Below, piece after piece: positions 5,791-14,167 of a DNA stretch of 21,981 nt. The stretch covers positions 1-21,981 of the forward strand of contig JAITAD010000030.1 in NCBI GenBank assembly GCA_031284275.1. Direction: 5' to 3'. Source of the stretch: Tannerellaceae bacterium (GTDB taxonomy: Bacteria > Bacteroidota > Bacteroidia > Bacteroidales > Tannerellaceae). Position numbers and translations under genes: made by a program. Numbering within the stretch: position 1 is the stretch's first letter; each line of letters starts with the position of its first letter. The notes beneath the pieces are model-generated. The model saw nothing but the letters and a program-made list of their open reading frames with translations. It was not told the origin of the DNA and did no database searches.

Positions 5791-6518
5791 GATTTCGTTT
5801 CCGTTATCAGTTGGCGTTTATACATGGCGATAGTCTGTTCCAGCCCGTAGTACAAGGCGTCGCAGACGAGAGCGTGGCCGATAGACACTTCGGCGAGATA
5901 AGGCACATGGTTACAGAACCATGCGAGGTTGTCGAGGTTGAGGTCATGCCCTGCGTTCACCCGCAGGCCCAGCTCGTTAGCGCGGCGGGCGGCGGCAGCG
6001 AACGGCGCTACGGCAGACGCAGGGTCGCGGGAATACCCTTCAGCGTAAGGTTGAGTATAAAGCTCTATGCGGTCGGCCCCCGTGCGCGCTGCCCATTCGA
6101 TATTGGCAAGGTCGGTACCGACGAAGATGGACGTACGTATGCCGTAACGCTTGATAGCAGCTATTTTGGCCGATAACTCGTCAAAATGCGCCGCAACGTC
6201 CCAACCGGCGTTGGATGTGAGAGCCTCCGGAGGGTCGGGGACGAGGGTAGCCTGTGTTGGGCGGACGTAAGCCAAGAGTTCCATAAAGGCCTCCGACGGA
6301 TAGCCCTCGATATTGAACTCCTTCTTAATAAGCGGGCGCAGGGACAGCACGTCCGACCTGCGGATATGACGCTCGTCGGGACGCGGGTGTACGGTGATAC
6401 CGTCGGCGCCGAACTCTTCGCAGTCCATGGCCATACGTACCACGTTGGGACAATCGCCCCCGCGAGCATTGCGGAGGGTAGCGACTTTATTGATATTGAC
6501 GCTCAGGCTCGTTCTCAT
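5787..6518 (-). CDS. pdxJ: Pyridoxine 5'-phosphate synthase
   Basis: Condenses 3-amino-2-oxopropyl phosphate with deoxyxylulose 5-phosphate to give pyridoxine 5'-phosphate, the last ring-forming step of the DXP-dependent vitamin B6 route; a cytoplasmic TIM barrel. The 243-residue length is normal. Visible family motifs are [16 protein letters not shown] at the start, [20 protein letters not shown] (about 38-56, phosphate and substrate contacts), [33 protein letters not shown] and the catalytic-site segment RVNAGHDLN, then [16 protein letters not shown]. It overlaps both neighbours by 4 bp (ATGA). No other B6 gene is in the window. Confidence 0.97.
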   Translation of the reverse strand: MRTSLSVNINKVATLRNARGGDCPNVVRMAMDCEEFGADGITVHPRPDERHIRRSDVLSLRPLIKKEFNIEGYPSEAFMELLAYVRPTQATLVPDPPEALTSNAGWDVAAHFDELSAKIAAIKRYGIRTSIFVGTDLANIEWAARTGADRIELYTQPYAEGYSRDPASAVAPFAAAARRANELGLRVNAGHDLNLDNLAWFCNHVPYLAEVSIGHALVCDALYYGLEQTIAMYKRQLITETKS

Positions 6519-8518
6519 GAATGGCTCTCGCTGTAAGGATCATAACGGACGAACGCTTCTATCGCCTCATAGGATGCCAGACCGAGGTCCCGATAAAGGT
6601 CTGCCGTGGCACGGTTACGGTCTTCGGCGCGCTGCCAGAAGAGACGCCCGTCGTCACCCAGATAGGGGGCACTCTCGTTTTGAGACTGGTGTTTGAGGAT
6701 AGCGTTTCTTTTGTGGCGCAGCTCTTCGGGGCTGATGGGAACGGCCATCTCTATATGGTCCATCTCCCACTCGGCCCATGCCCCGCGGTACATCCATACC
6801 CAACAATTCCGCATCCATGCCGCATCCTTCACCTCATCGATAGCGGCAAGGACAGCATCGAGACACACCTTGTGCGTCCCCTGCGGGTCGGCGAGGTCAC
6901 CGGCGACGAATATCTGGTTAGGCTGTATCCTTTCCAACAGCTCGCGCACGATTTGAACGTCACGTTCCGAGAGCGGGTTTTTCTTCACCATCCCCGTCTC
7001 GTAGAAAGGGAGGTCGAGGAAGATAATATGGTCTTCCGACCGGATACCCGAGTAGCGCGCACCGTGACGCGCCTCTTCGCGGCGGATGGTACCTTTCATG
7101 AAAAGCACGTCACGATTCTCCGGAGAGCCGTCATCGCTCCCCTCGTGGTTGAGATGGCGGATAACCTCTTGGGCTTTATCTCTCAGCAGCGTATCGGAAG
7201 GGGCATAGGCGACGCTCACGTCGTGGAGGAACTCGCAGTAACGCACCACCTCTTCGTTCTCTACGGCGATGTTGCCCGACGTCTCGTAAGCGACGTACAC
7301 GTCGTGATGCTGGTCGCACAGGCGACGGAACGTGCCGCCCATGGAGATGACATCGTCATCGGGATGAGGACTGAAGATGATAACCTTCTTGGGATAGGGG
7401 GCGGCGCGTTCGGGGCGGTTGGTATCATCGGCCGACGGTTTACCCCCCGGCCAACCCGTGATGGTATGCTGTATGTCGTTGAAGATACGGATATTGACAT
7501 TGTATGCCGAGCCGTATATCGCCAGCAGTTCACCCAACCCATGCTCGGTATAGTCCTTGTTGGTCAGCTTCAGGATAGGCTTGCCCGCCTGTTGGCAGAG
7601 ACGGACGATTGCACGGCGTATCAGCTTGTTATCCCATTCACAGTTCGTCACCATCCACGGATGGTTGATACGCGTCAGCATGTGTCCCGCCGAGAGGTCT
7701 ACCGACACCTGTGCGTTAGGGTGATGTTGGAGATAGGACGAAGGTACGGCGTCGCTCTCACGTTCTTCCACCGTACGGAAGATGATATCGGCCTTATCCT
7801 CGCCCCAAGCGATAAGAATCACCTCGCGAGCGTCCATCATCGTAGAGATACCCATCGTGATGACACCCGCAGGGACGCTCTCCACCGAAGGGAACGTACG
7901 GGCAGCCTCTTTGCGGGAGTCCCCTTCGAGCAGGACGAGGCGCGTACGCGTACTCGACAAAGTCCCCGCACCGTTGAACATCACGTTGCTGTATCGGCCG
8001 AGACCCAGTAGCATACAGTCGATACCGCCGGACTCCTCTATGCGCTGCTCATAGCGGCGGCAGAAATCGATGATCGCCTCTTTGGGCATCGTCCCGTCCG
8101 GAGCGACTATCTGCTTGCGGGGGATATCCACATGGTCGAAGAACTCCCTTTGAAGATGAGAGATGTTACCCGTCCCCGGCAGAGACAGCGGGTAAAACTC
8201 ATATTCCAGAAAGACATGCACATTACTCAGGCTCAGGCCTTCCTCTTTGTGCATCCGTATAAGCTCGCGATATATCGGCAGCGGAGAGCGCCCCCCCGGT
8301 ATGGCAAGCACGAACGGAGCGCCCTTCTCCTGTTTTTCCCGTATACTTCGGGCTATATGTTCCGCTACGGCTACGGTGCCGCGTTCTGCCGTCTCGTAAA
8401 TCTTCGTCGGCACTTTCTCCAGACGGGTCAGCGCCAAGTGTTCGAAAGCGTTTTCCGGACGGTAATACCGCTGAGGAATGCGTGTGAGCGTTATCTGAGA
8501 GCTTAGGTCGTGCTTCAT
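6515..8518 (-). CDS. nagB: NagB-like domain fused to a PIG-L/LmbE deacetylase domain
   Basis: A 667-residue, two-domain protein usually annotated as glucosamine-6-phosphate deaminase in Bacteroidota. Residues about 1-290 resemble NagB ([44 protein letters not shown]). Residues about 375-667 form a PIG-L/LmbE domain with the metal motif HPDDD at 385-389, a GTHKVC histidine at about 549 and a conserved end ([20 protein letters not shown]). By eye, the NagB catalytic positions of E. coli (Asp72, Asp141, His143, Glu148) fall on Tyr, Tyr, Asn and Gly here (FLEYEFYPL at 103-111; [10 protein letters not shown] at 174-183). Deaminase activity is therefore doubtful, while the deacetylase domain looks intact. 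It is the first gene of an eight-gene operon; ATG 8518 follows a good promoter. Confidence 0.85.
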   Translation of the reverse strand: MKHDLSSQITLTRIPQRYYRPENAFEHLALTRLEKVPTKIYETAERGTVAVAEHIARSIREKQEKGAPFVLAIPGGRSPLPIYRELIRMHKEEGLSLSNVHVFLEYEFYPLSLPGTGNISHLQREFFDHVDIPRKQIVAPDGTMPKEAIIDFCRRYEQRIEESGGIDCMLLGLGRYSNVMFNGAGTLSSTRTRLVLLEGDSRKEAARTFPSVESVPAGVITMGISTMMDAREVILIAWGEDKADIIFRTVEERESDAVPSSYLQHHPNAQVSVDLSAGHMLTRINHPWMVTNCEWDNKLIRRAIVRLCQQAGKPILKLTNKDYTEHGLGELLAIYGSAYNVNIRIFNDIQHTITGWPGGKPSADDTNRPERAAPYPKKVIIFSPHPDDDVISMGGTFRRLCDQHHDVYVAYETSGNIAVENEEVVRYCEFLHDVSVAYAPSDTLLRDKAQEVIRHLNHEGSDDGSPENRDVLFMKGTIRREEARHGARYSGIRSEDHIIFLDLPFYETGMVKKNPLSERDVQIVRELLERIQPNQIFVAGDLADPQGTHKVCLDAVLAAIDEVKDAAWMRNCWVWMYRGAWAEWEMDHIEMAVPISPEELRHKRNAILKHQSQNESAPYLGDDGRLFWQRAEDRNRATADLYRDLGLASYEAIEAFVRYDPYSESHS

Positions 8519-8547
8519 GGGCGCAAGGCTTTAAGACGATTGCGCCG

Positions 8548-8578
8548 CAAATCTACTGATTTTTCCCACATCCGTAAA
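8548..8578 (-). promoter_or_regulatory. Promoter of the nagB-to-rnpA operon
   Basis: On the minus strand the -7 box TAGATTTG (8548-8555) is a full match to TAnnTTTG. Nineteen bases upstream lies TTTA (8575-8578), three of four matches to the -33 TTTG. Transcription should start roughly 25-30 bases before ATG 8518. Between the boxes is TGTGGGAAAAAT (8559-8570), which recurs at the promoter near 21780. Confidence 0.6.
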
Positions 8579-8640
8579 ACTCCGCCCCACTCAACCGTCC
8601 CCTTCCCTTTCCCCACCCCTACCCTACCCCTGATGCAGCA

Positions 8641-8680
8641 TATATAAACAAATCGGGCTTCGCCCTAAGACGAAGCCCGA
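8641..8680 (-). terminator. Intrinsic terminator of the large surface-protein gene
   Basis: A perfect 10-bp stem (TCGGGCTTCG, 8653-8662, with CGAAGCCCGA, 8671-8680) and an 8-nt loop. On the minus strand it is followed by TTTGTTTATATAT. It lies 43 bp after the stop codon at 8724. The plus-strand side (CCCTGCTATTG) has no T-run, so it works for the minus strand. Confidence 0.85.
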
Positions 8681-8723
8681 CCCTGCTATTGAATAATTGT
8701 ACGATTCTCTCGTTGTAACCTGC

Positions 8724-11700
8724 TTACCGAACGACAATCTTAACAGCCGTAGTGCCGACTTTGACGAGGTAGAAACCTTTCGACAACGCTATACCATACG
8801 CCGCTTCGGGGGATGTGACCTTGAAACGTCCGGCGACAACGCCGTTGAGGCGGTACAGCGTAGCCGTCGTTCCGGCATAACCTTTGAGGAGAAGCTTACC
8901 GTCGGCGTAGCCGATGCTGCGCGTAGCGGACGAGGCGGCGGCGACGGACGTCGGTATAGTTTCGCCTGCAAGAAGTACACTGACGGATATGCTCGTCGAA
9001 ACTCCGGTACCTTTCACGGTAGCTACCACGGAAACCCCTTCCCAATCGGTAGGACCGGCAGTGACCACACCCTTGTCGCTAACCCATATCTTACCCTCCT
9101 TACCGGACACCGTCCATACGATATCTCCGAGGAAGTCCAGCTTGGCCCCCTTGTTAGCTTTGAGATGAGAGGAAAGGTCGTAAGACTGATTGACGTAGAG
9201 AGACTTATGCGGGAATGCCACATACTGTTCGCCGTTGAAAGCCTCGAATCTGAGAGATGTCGGCAACTCCGTAGGAATAGCGATTTCGAACGTATTTCCG
9301 GACAAGCCCTCGATAGTGGCGGCAGCCGCTGCATCGATGGTGACGGTGAATGCCGTTGCGTCCGGTTTCAGGACGGCGCTATACGCTCCGGCGTAACCTT
9401 CCTCGTCGATGGAGAGGCTATAACTCAAACCCGACAAGCTGACGGTAAAAGCGTCTTTGAGGCTTGCAAGCGTCAGAGGCTCATATTTGACGGTACCCGC
9501 AAGGAGTGCGTTCTTCTTGTTGGCGTATTCCGCTATACGGTCGCCCGCAGGGATGATGTAGATGTCGTAGGTGCCCGGAACGCTGAGAGGATCTGAGCTA
9601 TACGTGCCGAGGTCTTTTACATACTCGTATGTCGCTTCCACTGTCGGAATGGCCACTATCGTATAGTCGCTTTCCGAGAGGAAGAGCAGGCTGACGATAT
9701 CGGAAATATCGTAAGGCAGGCCGTTGAATGTAACCGTCTTGTTGACGCTCTGGTCGTAGGGATATTCGGCAAGCTTACTCCACGGAGCGACAACGTTGTA
9801 GGACGATTTCTGCTGGCCTGTAACGTTCTCCGATTCCGATTTGGCTTTGACGGTCACCGCAACGGGGAATATCGTAACGGTAGAAGGAGCTGTGTACTCG
9901 ACCACACTGACGTCAGGGGTGATATCCACCGTGAAGCCTTCGCTCACGGCAGTAACCTTACCCTCAAAGGGATAGCTTTTTTGCGCACCCGTGAAATCAA
10001 CGTCGGAGAGACTGATCTCGGCGGTAGAGATATCAAAGGGATGGTATGTGAGATAGATGTCGGCGGCACCCTCGTAGTTACCCGTGCCACGCAAAGTGGC
10101 GATGGTAGAGGTAGAGTCCACCTTTATTTTGACGTCCTTGATGGGGAAGAGACGAGCATCGGCATCGGTCAGAGTCAGCGTCGCGTCGGAGTAGGACGAT
10201 TCATACACAGCGATGTCTTTGACGGAAATATTCTTCAGGAACGTTTTGATGTTCTCCTCACCGATATAGGAAAGGTTGATAGTGTCGATACGAACTTCGG
10301 AGAGGTTGGTCGGGATAACGTACACAAGAGTGGTGTCAAGCTGCTTACCCGTTACGTCGCCGGTAAAGATGGTATACAAACCCGCAGGTAGTTCGGGGAA
10401 CGGCAGCAGGATACCCCTCCCTTTGATATCGGTAGGGATTTCGACTTCCTTGCTGAGGATACCGAACGGGGCGGCCGCTGCAGGGCCGCTGATAGCATAA
10501 TATGCGGCGCCCTTGTTCACGGCGTTGGTAAAGTCCAGTTTGAGCGTGTAATCGGACTGGCCGTAAGATACGGCGTAGTAAGAAGAGTCAGCGCTTAATC
10601 CGAACGCTGCCCCATTGTCAGTGTTGAAAAGCCTGACGGCTCCTCCTGTTTTTTTATCGGGTATACCGTAAGCTTTTACGACGGACGTTTTGAGGATACT
10701 TTTCCATGCCTCGAAATGGACGTAGGGAACGTAAACAATAGCGTTATAGAACGCCTCTTCGTGGATATCCGTAGAAGGAACGGCCTTGCCGGAAAAGTAG
10801 AAACCGGGCGTCTTGATTTCCTCAGCTCCGGCTTTTATCTTTTTGACGCCATCAAAGAGCTTGGCAGGAAGCGTAGTAAGGAAACTGTCGGACGGAACCA
10901 CAACGGTATTCTCTAAACCTGAGGCCGGGCCGCCGAGAACATGCTTGATAATGTCGGCCCCCACCGTATTTACCACGAGGGTATCGTTGGCGAATGCGCC
11001 GTTTCCGACAGACTCAAGATAGGCGAAATCTGTAACGGAAAGATCGCCTTTGGTATTGGCGAAAGCAGAGTCGCCGATAGTGGTAACGTACTTGAAGTCC
11101 TTTGTTATACTGCCGGCATCGGGAATCGTAAGGTTATAGAAAGCGCGGTTACCGATATTTACGACGGCTTTCGCTGATTTACTGTCAAGTGCGAGCGGAC
11201 GGACATACCCCGCAACACCATCGCTTTCAAATGCCTCTTCCTCACTGATTTGCTTAAAAACCACGTCCGCGGTATTGAATATAAGCTCGTAGTTTTTGAT
11301 GAAAGACTGCTCGAAAGCACTGACGCCGATAGAAGTTACTTTGTCCAACGTGCCTTGCAACACATCAATATGAGCGTCTGCGAACCATTCGTTACCTATT
11401 TCGGTAAGGTAACCGGGAAGCTGAAGCGTCTCAATATCCTTGCCGGCGAACAGAGAGGCGCCGGTAAAGGTAACGCCTGTGGAAAGCGGTTGGTCTTTTC
11501 CGGTTTTAGCCGTGTAGGGGCCTGTTCCCGATTTCCCGACAAAGGAGATGGTTTGGAAACCCGGGTTGTACCGTCCTCCCCGAGCAGCATAGGTCTTTTC
11601 GGGTTCAGTGGTAAGAAGTGCGAGGGCTTCCACATCGGCGTAAGGCGTAAGGTAAGAGAAGCCTGCGGCGCCGAGGTCACCGGCAAGGCCGGATTCGAAA

Positions 11701-12911
11701 TAAATGGAACTGAAACGGTCTGCAAGACCCGGAGCGGTGAAAGCATTCGCTTCTATCGTAACGTTGAACGGCACGACATCGGAGTTGTCGCCATCAATTG
11801 CTCCGTTGGCGCCTTTGAGATGGAGTGTAAGTGAAGTGGATTTGTAGTCGAAAGAGGGGTTCGTGTGATGGGCAAGAGCGCCGACACCCGCCGTGTTGAA
11901 GAAACCTGCAAGGCGGGTGAAATCCGCCTTGGAAAGGGATTTGTCGCGCGGATCGCCGCTCAGGCCGAAGCCCAACTGCGTAGCGATTTCTCTGGCGCCC
12001 ACAACGAAACCGTCGAACATCGCAGAACCGGCCGCTTCACCGGTTGCACCCTCTGTGGCGAAACGGGTCGGCCGGATACGGACTTCCGCATCCTTATTAA
12101 GGATACCGTAAAAATTAACAGGCTCACCCGTAACGGAAACGGGAACCGATGGCGTGAAAGAAATGGCGTCAAGGCTTTTAATGACTGTGGCTGTACGCCT
12201 CGACCAACTGCCGCTCAAATTGGCATCTGCATCGTGGCGAGACACCTCACCGTCACCGATGAAATAGAACTTGTTATAAAGAGTATCCCTGCCTTCTATC
12301 TTTGCAACGGAAGAGAGCACATCGGGATTGATACCTGTAACGCGATAAACGAAATATTTCCCTTCCCCTGCGGGCGTCCCCTTAGGTTTTTCGACCCACA
12401 CGAACTCGGGGACGGAGAAAAGGTGGTAATCGGCAAGCAAACCGGCTGTAGCCTCGAACCCTGTCAGCGTGACTTCGCCGAGATCCTTAGCGCCGGGGCC
12501 GGCCGGATAGGTAATATTGAAATGGTAGGAGAAAAGTGACGTAGGTTCTATCTTCTCTACATCATCTCCTGCTTCCGTAGTTGCCTTGGGATATACCTCG
12601 TCCACATCGTCGCTCTTAGCATTAAACAGGAGATCCTCTGCGTTGCGCCACTCGAAAGAAGCTGCCTCAACAGGGGTAGCGTCGGATGCGGAAGAGATGT
12701 AGACCGTTTCGAGAGAAGAGAGAGCGTCCGTTTCGCCTCCATACAATGCCGGAAACCAAAATGAACGGCCGGCGGCATTTTGATTGGCGTCCTTGTACTG
12801 GTGGGGCAAGAAATCGGAAACTTGCTGCCCCTCAGCAACGCCAAACGGCGCAATAAGCGCCGTACCGGCGATGAGCGCCATGGTGGAGAGCGAACGATAA
12901 AACCTTTTCAT
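8724..12911 (-). CDS. Large secreted BspA-like (LRR_5) protein with C-terminal sorting-type domain
   Basis: A 1395-residue exported protein. Residues 1 to about 29 are a signal peptide (basic start, then MALIAGTALIAPFGVA). Residues about 30-470 are unidentified. Residues about 480-745 hold degenerate BspA-type leucine-rich repeats with the recurring pattern xxIGxxAFxNx (TSIGVSAFEQ, VNIGNRAFYN, TTIGDSAFANT, ESVGNGAFAND). Then come several beta-rich, Ig-like stretches; the segment around 1240-1310 (VWTVSGKEGKIWVSDKGVV) resembles Big_2 domains. The last 60 or so residues (LYRLNGVVAGRFKV ... SKGFYLVKVG ... IVVR) resemble type IX secretion sorting tails or the DUF6383 type of C-terminal domain. 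BspA-like proteins in oral and gut Bacteroidales bind host proteins; that role here is inference. It is a single-gene unit between a promoter and a terminator. Confidence 0.8.
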   Translation of the reverse strand: MKRFYRSLSTMALIAGTALIAPFGVAEGQQVSDFLPHQYKDANQNAAGRSFWFPALYGGETDALSSLETVYISSASDATPVEAASFEWRNAEDLLFNAKSDDVDEVYPKATTEAGDDVEKIEPTSLFSYHFNITYPAGPGAKDLGEVTLTGFEATAGLLADYHLFSVPEFVWVEKPKGTPAGEGKYFVYRVTGINPDVLSSVAKIEGRDTLYNKFYFIGDGEVSRHDADANLSGSWSRRTATVIKSLDAISFTPSVPVSVTGEPVNFYGILNKDAEVRIRPTRFATEGATGEAAGSAMFDGFVVGAREIATQLGFGLSGDPRDKSLSKADFTRLAGFFNTAGVGALAHHTNPSFDYKSTSLTLHLKGANGAIDGDNSDVVPFNVTIEANAFTAPGLADRFSSIYFESGLAGDLGAAGFSYLTPYADVEALALLTTEPEKTYAARGGRYNPGFQTISFVGKSGTGPYTAKTGKDQPLSTGVTFTGASLFAGKDIETLQLPGYLTEIGNEWFADAHIDVLQGTLDKVTSIGVSAFEQSFIKNYELIFNTADVVFKQISEEEAFESDGVAGYVRPLALDSKSAKAVVNIGNRAFYNLTIPDAGSITKDFKYVTTIGDSAFANTKGDLSVTDFAYLESVGNGAFANDTLVVNTVGADIIKHVLGGPASGLENTVVVPSDSFLTTLPAKLFDGVKKIKAGAEEIKTPGFYFSGKAVPSTDIHEEAFYNAIVYVPYVHFEAWKSILKTSVVKAYGIPDKKTGGAVRLFNTDNGAAFGLSADSSYYAVSYGQSDYTLKLDFTNAVNKGAAYYAISGPAAAAPFGILSKEVEIPTDIKGRGILLPFPELPAGLYTIFTGDVTGKQLDTTLVYVIPTNLSEVRIDTINLSYIGEENIKTFLKNISVKDIAVYESSYSDATLTLTDADARLFPIKDVKIKVDSTSTIATLRGTGNYEGAADIYLTYHPFDISTAEISLSDVDFTGAQKSYPFEGKVTAVSEGFTVDITPDVSVVEYTAPSTVTIFPVAVTVKAKSESENVTGQQKSSYNVVAPWSKLAEYPYDQSVNKTVTFNGLPYDISDIVSLLFLSESDYTIVAIPTVEATYEYVKDLGTYSSDPLSVPGTYDIYIIPAGDRIAEYANKKNALLAGTVKYEPLTLASLKDAFTVSLSGLSYSLSIDEEGYAGAYSAVLKPDATAFTVTIDAAAAATIEGLSGNTFEIAIPTELPTSLRFEAFNGEQYVAFPHKSLYVNQSYDLSSHLKANKGAKLDFLGDIVWTVSGKEGKIWVSDKGVVTAGPTDWEGVSVVATVKGTGVSTSISVSVLLAGETIPTSVAAASSATRSIGYADGKLLLKGYAGTTATLYRLNGVVAGRFKVTSPEAAYGIALSKGFYLVKVGTTAVKIVVR

Positions 12912-12954
12912 AATACTAATGCGATAAGTTGTTCGTTACGTAAATACATGGCCG

Positions 12955-12962
12955 CAAAGATA
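12955..12962 (-). promoter_or_regulatory. Promoter -7 box of the large surface-protein gene
   Basis: On the minus strand TATCTTTG followed by CGGC, a full match to TAnnTTTG, 43 bases before ATG 12911. There is no clear TTTG at the usual 19-base spacing; the nearest T-rich element (ATTTA) is about 23 bases away. The 140-bp region to 13051 is shared with the divergent yidD, for which I see no convincing promoter. Confidence 0.55.
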
Positions 12963-13051
12963 GCCAAAAGCAGCGGGTTGTGGAGTAAATATGGTTAAGG
13001 ATAGTGAAATATTAGCGGATATTTGGTTAAATACGTGCAACGATTATTAAT

Positions 13052-13303
13052 ATGAACGCTACTGCTCACCGGACGCTCTGCAAACGACTGCTCATCGCCT
13101 TAACAGTATTTCCCATCCGAGTGTACCGCAACGTTATCTCTCCACATCTCCCGCCGGCCTGCCGCTTCACGCCTACCTGCTCCGAGTATGCCCTGCTGGC
13201 CATTCGGCGGCACGGCATCCGGAGAGGACTTTTCCTTGCCGTCCGGCGCTTACTCCGCTGCCACCCTTTCGGCGGACCCGGAGGCTTCGATCCCGTCCCT
13301 TGA
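13052..13303 (+). CDS. yidD: Membrane protein insertion efficiency factor YidD
   Basis: A small inner-membrane-associated protein that aids YidC-dependent insertion. The 83-residue product has an amphipathic N-terminal helix ([19 protein letters not shown]) and the YidD signature [19 protein letters not shown] (about 37-55), then [15 protein letters not shown], with cysteines 37, 43 and 70. It is the only clear plus-strand housekeeping gene here. In most bacteria it follows rnpA; here it lies about 10.6 kb away, in the opposite orientation. Its last 54 bp overlap the end of pyrF tail to tail. Confidence 0.95.
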   Translation: MNATAHRTLCKRLLIALTVFPIRVYRNVISPHLPPACRFTPTCSEYALLAIRRHGIRRGLFLAVRRLLRCHPFGGPGGFDPVP

Positions 13304-14128
13304 CGGAAGCAAGTCCTGCAAAGCTTGCTGCATCTCCGTCTGCACCTCCTTGGCTGACCGACGGGCGGCGGAGGCGAACGCAGAACCGGAAGAAGCGTAA
13401 AGAATGGCTCGCGAGGAGTTCACCAGCAAGCCGCATTGGGCGTTCATGCCGGCACGTGCCACCTCGATGAGGCTGCCGCCCTGCGCGCCGATACCGGGGA
13501 CGAGAAGAAAATGGTCCGGCGCCTGACGGCGAACCGCCTGCAAAGATGCGCTCTGCGTTGCGCCTGTGACGTACATCATCTCCTCTGCCGTGCCCCATTC
13601 CTGCGAACGGCGAAGAACTTTTTCAAAGAGCGGTTCGCCGGAAGCGTCGGACGTGAACTGAAAATCCGCCGCTCCCTTGTTCGATGTCAAGGCAAGCAGG
13701 ATCACCCAACGGCCGGCATGGCCCAAAAACGGACGCACGCTGTCTTCGCCCATATACGGCGACACCGTCAGGGCGTCCACCCCGACCGAATCAAAAAAGT
13801 AACGCGCATACATCGCCGAAGTGTTCCCGATATCTCCGCGCTTGGCATCGGCGATAATGAACTGTTCGGGATATGTCGAACGGATATAGGCTACCGTCTG
13901 CTCGAACGACTTTATTCCCCCTGCGCCCATACGCTCGTAGAATGCCATATTCGGCTTATAGGCCACGCACAAATCGGCCGTAGCGTCGATGATGGCCTTG
14001 TTGAAGGCAAAGACCGGATCGGACTCATGCAGCAGGCACGACGGCAACTTCTCAATATCCGTATCCAACCCGATGCAGAGAAATGAGCGCTTGGCGCATA
14101 TCTGCCCGAAAAGCTGCTGCCGGTTCAT
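13250..14128 (-). CDS. pyrF: Orotidine 5'-phosphate decarboxylase (type 2)
   Basis: Decarboxylates OMP to UMP, the last step of de novo pyrimidine synthesis; cytoplasmic TIM barrel. The 292-residue product shows FLCIGLDTD near the start, [14 protein letters not shown] and the catalytic Asp-Lys-Asp segment [13 protein letters not shown] (about 92-103). It also shows [18 protein letters not shown] and [12 protein letters not shown], then [10 protein letters not shown]. The spacing fits the longer 'type 2' PyrF found in Bacteroidota. The last roughly 18 residues ([17 protein letters not shown]) look like an unstructured extension and lie inside the yidD overlap, as if the original stop were lost when yidD arrived. 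It follows the chaperone gene by 39 bp and is probably co-transcribed with it. Confidence 0.95.
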   Translation of the reverse strand: MNRQQLFGQICAKRSFLCIGLDTDIEKLPSCLLHESDPVFAFNKAIIDATADLCVAYKPNMAFYERMGAGGIKSFEQTVAYIRSTYPEQFIIADAKRGDIGNTSAMYARYFFDSVGVDALTVSPYMGEDSVRPFLGHAGRWVILLALTSNKGAADFQFTSDASGEPLFEKVLRRSQEWGTAEEMMYVTGATQSASLQAVRRQAPDHFLLVPGIGAQGGSLIEVARAGMNAQCGLLVNSSRAILYASSGSAFASAARRSAKEVQTEMQQALQDLLPSRDGIEASGSAERVAAE

Positions 14129-14167
14129 AGGTGTCGGCTGTTAATATCGAAAGGAAAGGTCGCCGAA

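Noticed and set aside
6521..8011. 496-residue plus-strand ORF
   Set aside because: Antisense shadow of the nagB-like gene, whose family motifs are clear on the minus strand.
8653..8680. Perfect palindrome considered as a mobile-element end or REP
   Set aside because: Stem, loop and T-rich tail just after the surface-protein stop fit an intrinsic terminator, and no copy of it occurs elsewhere in the window.
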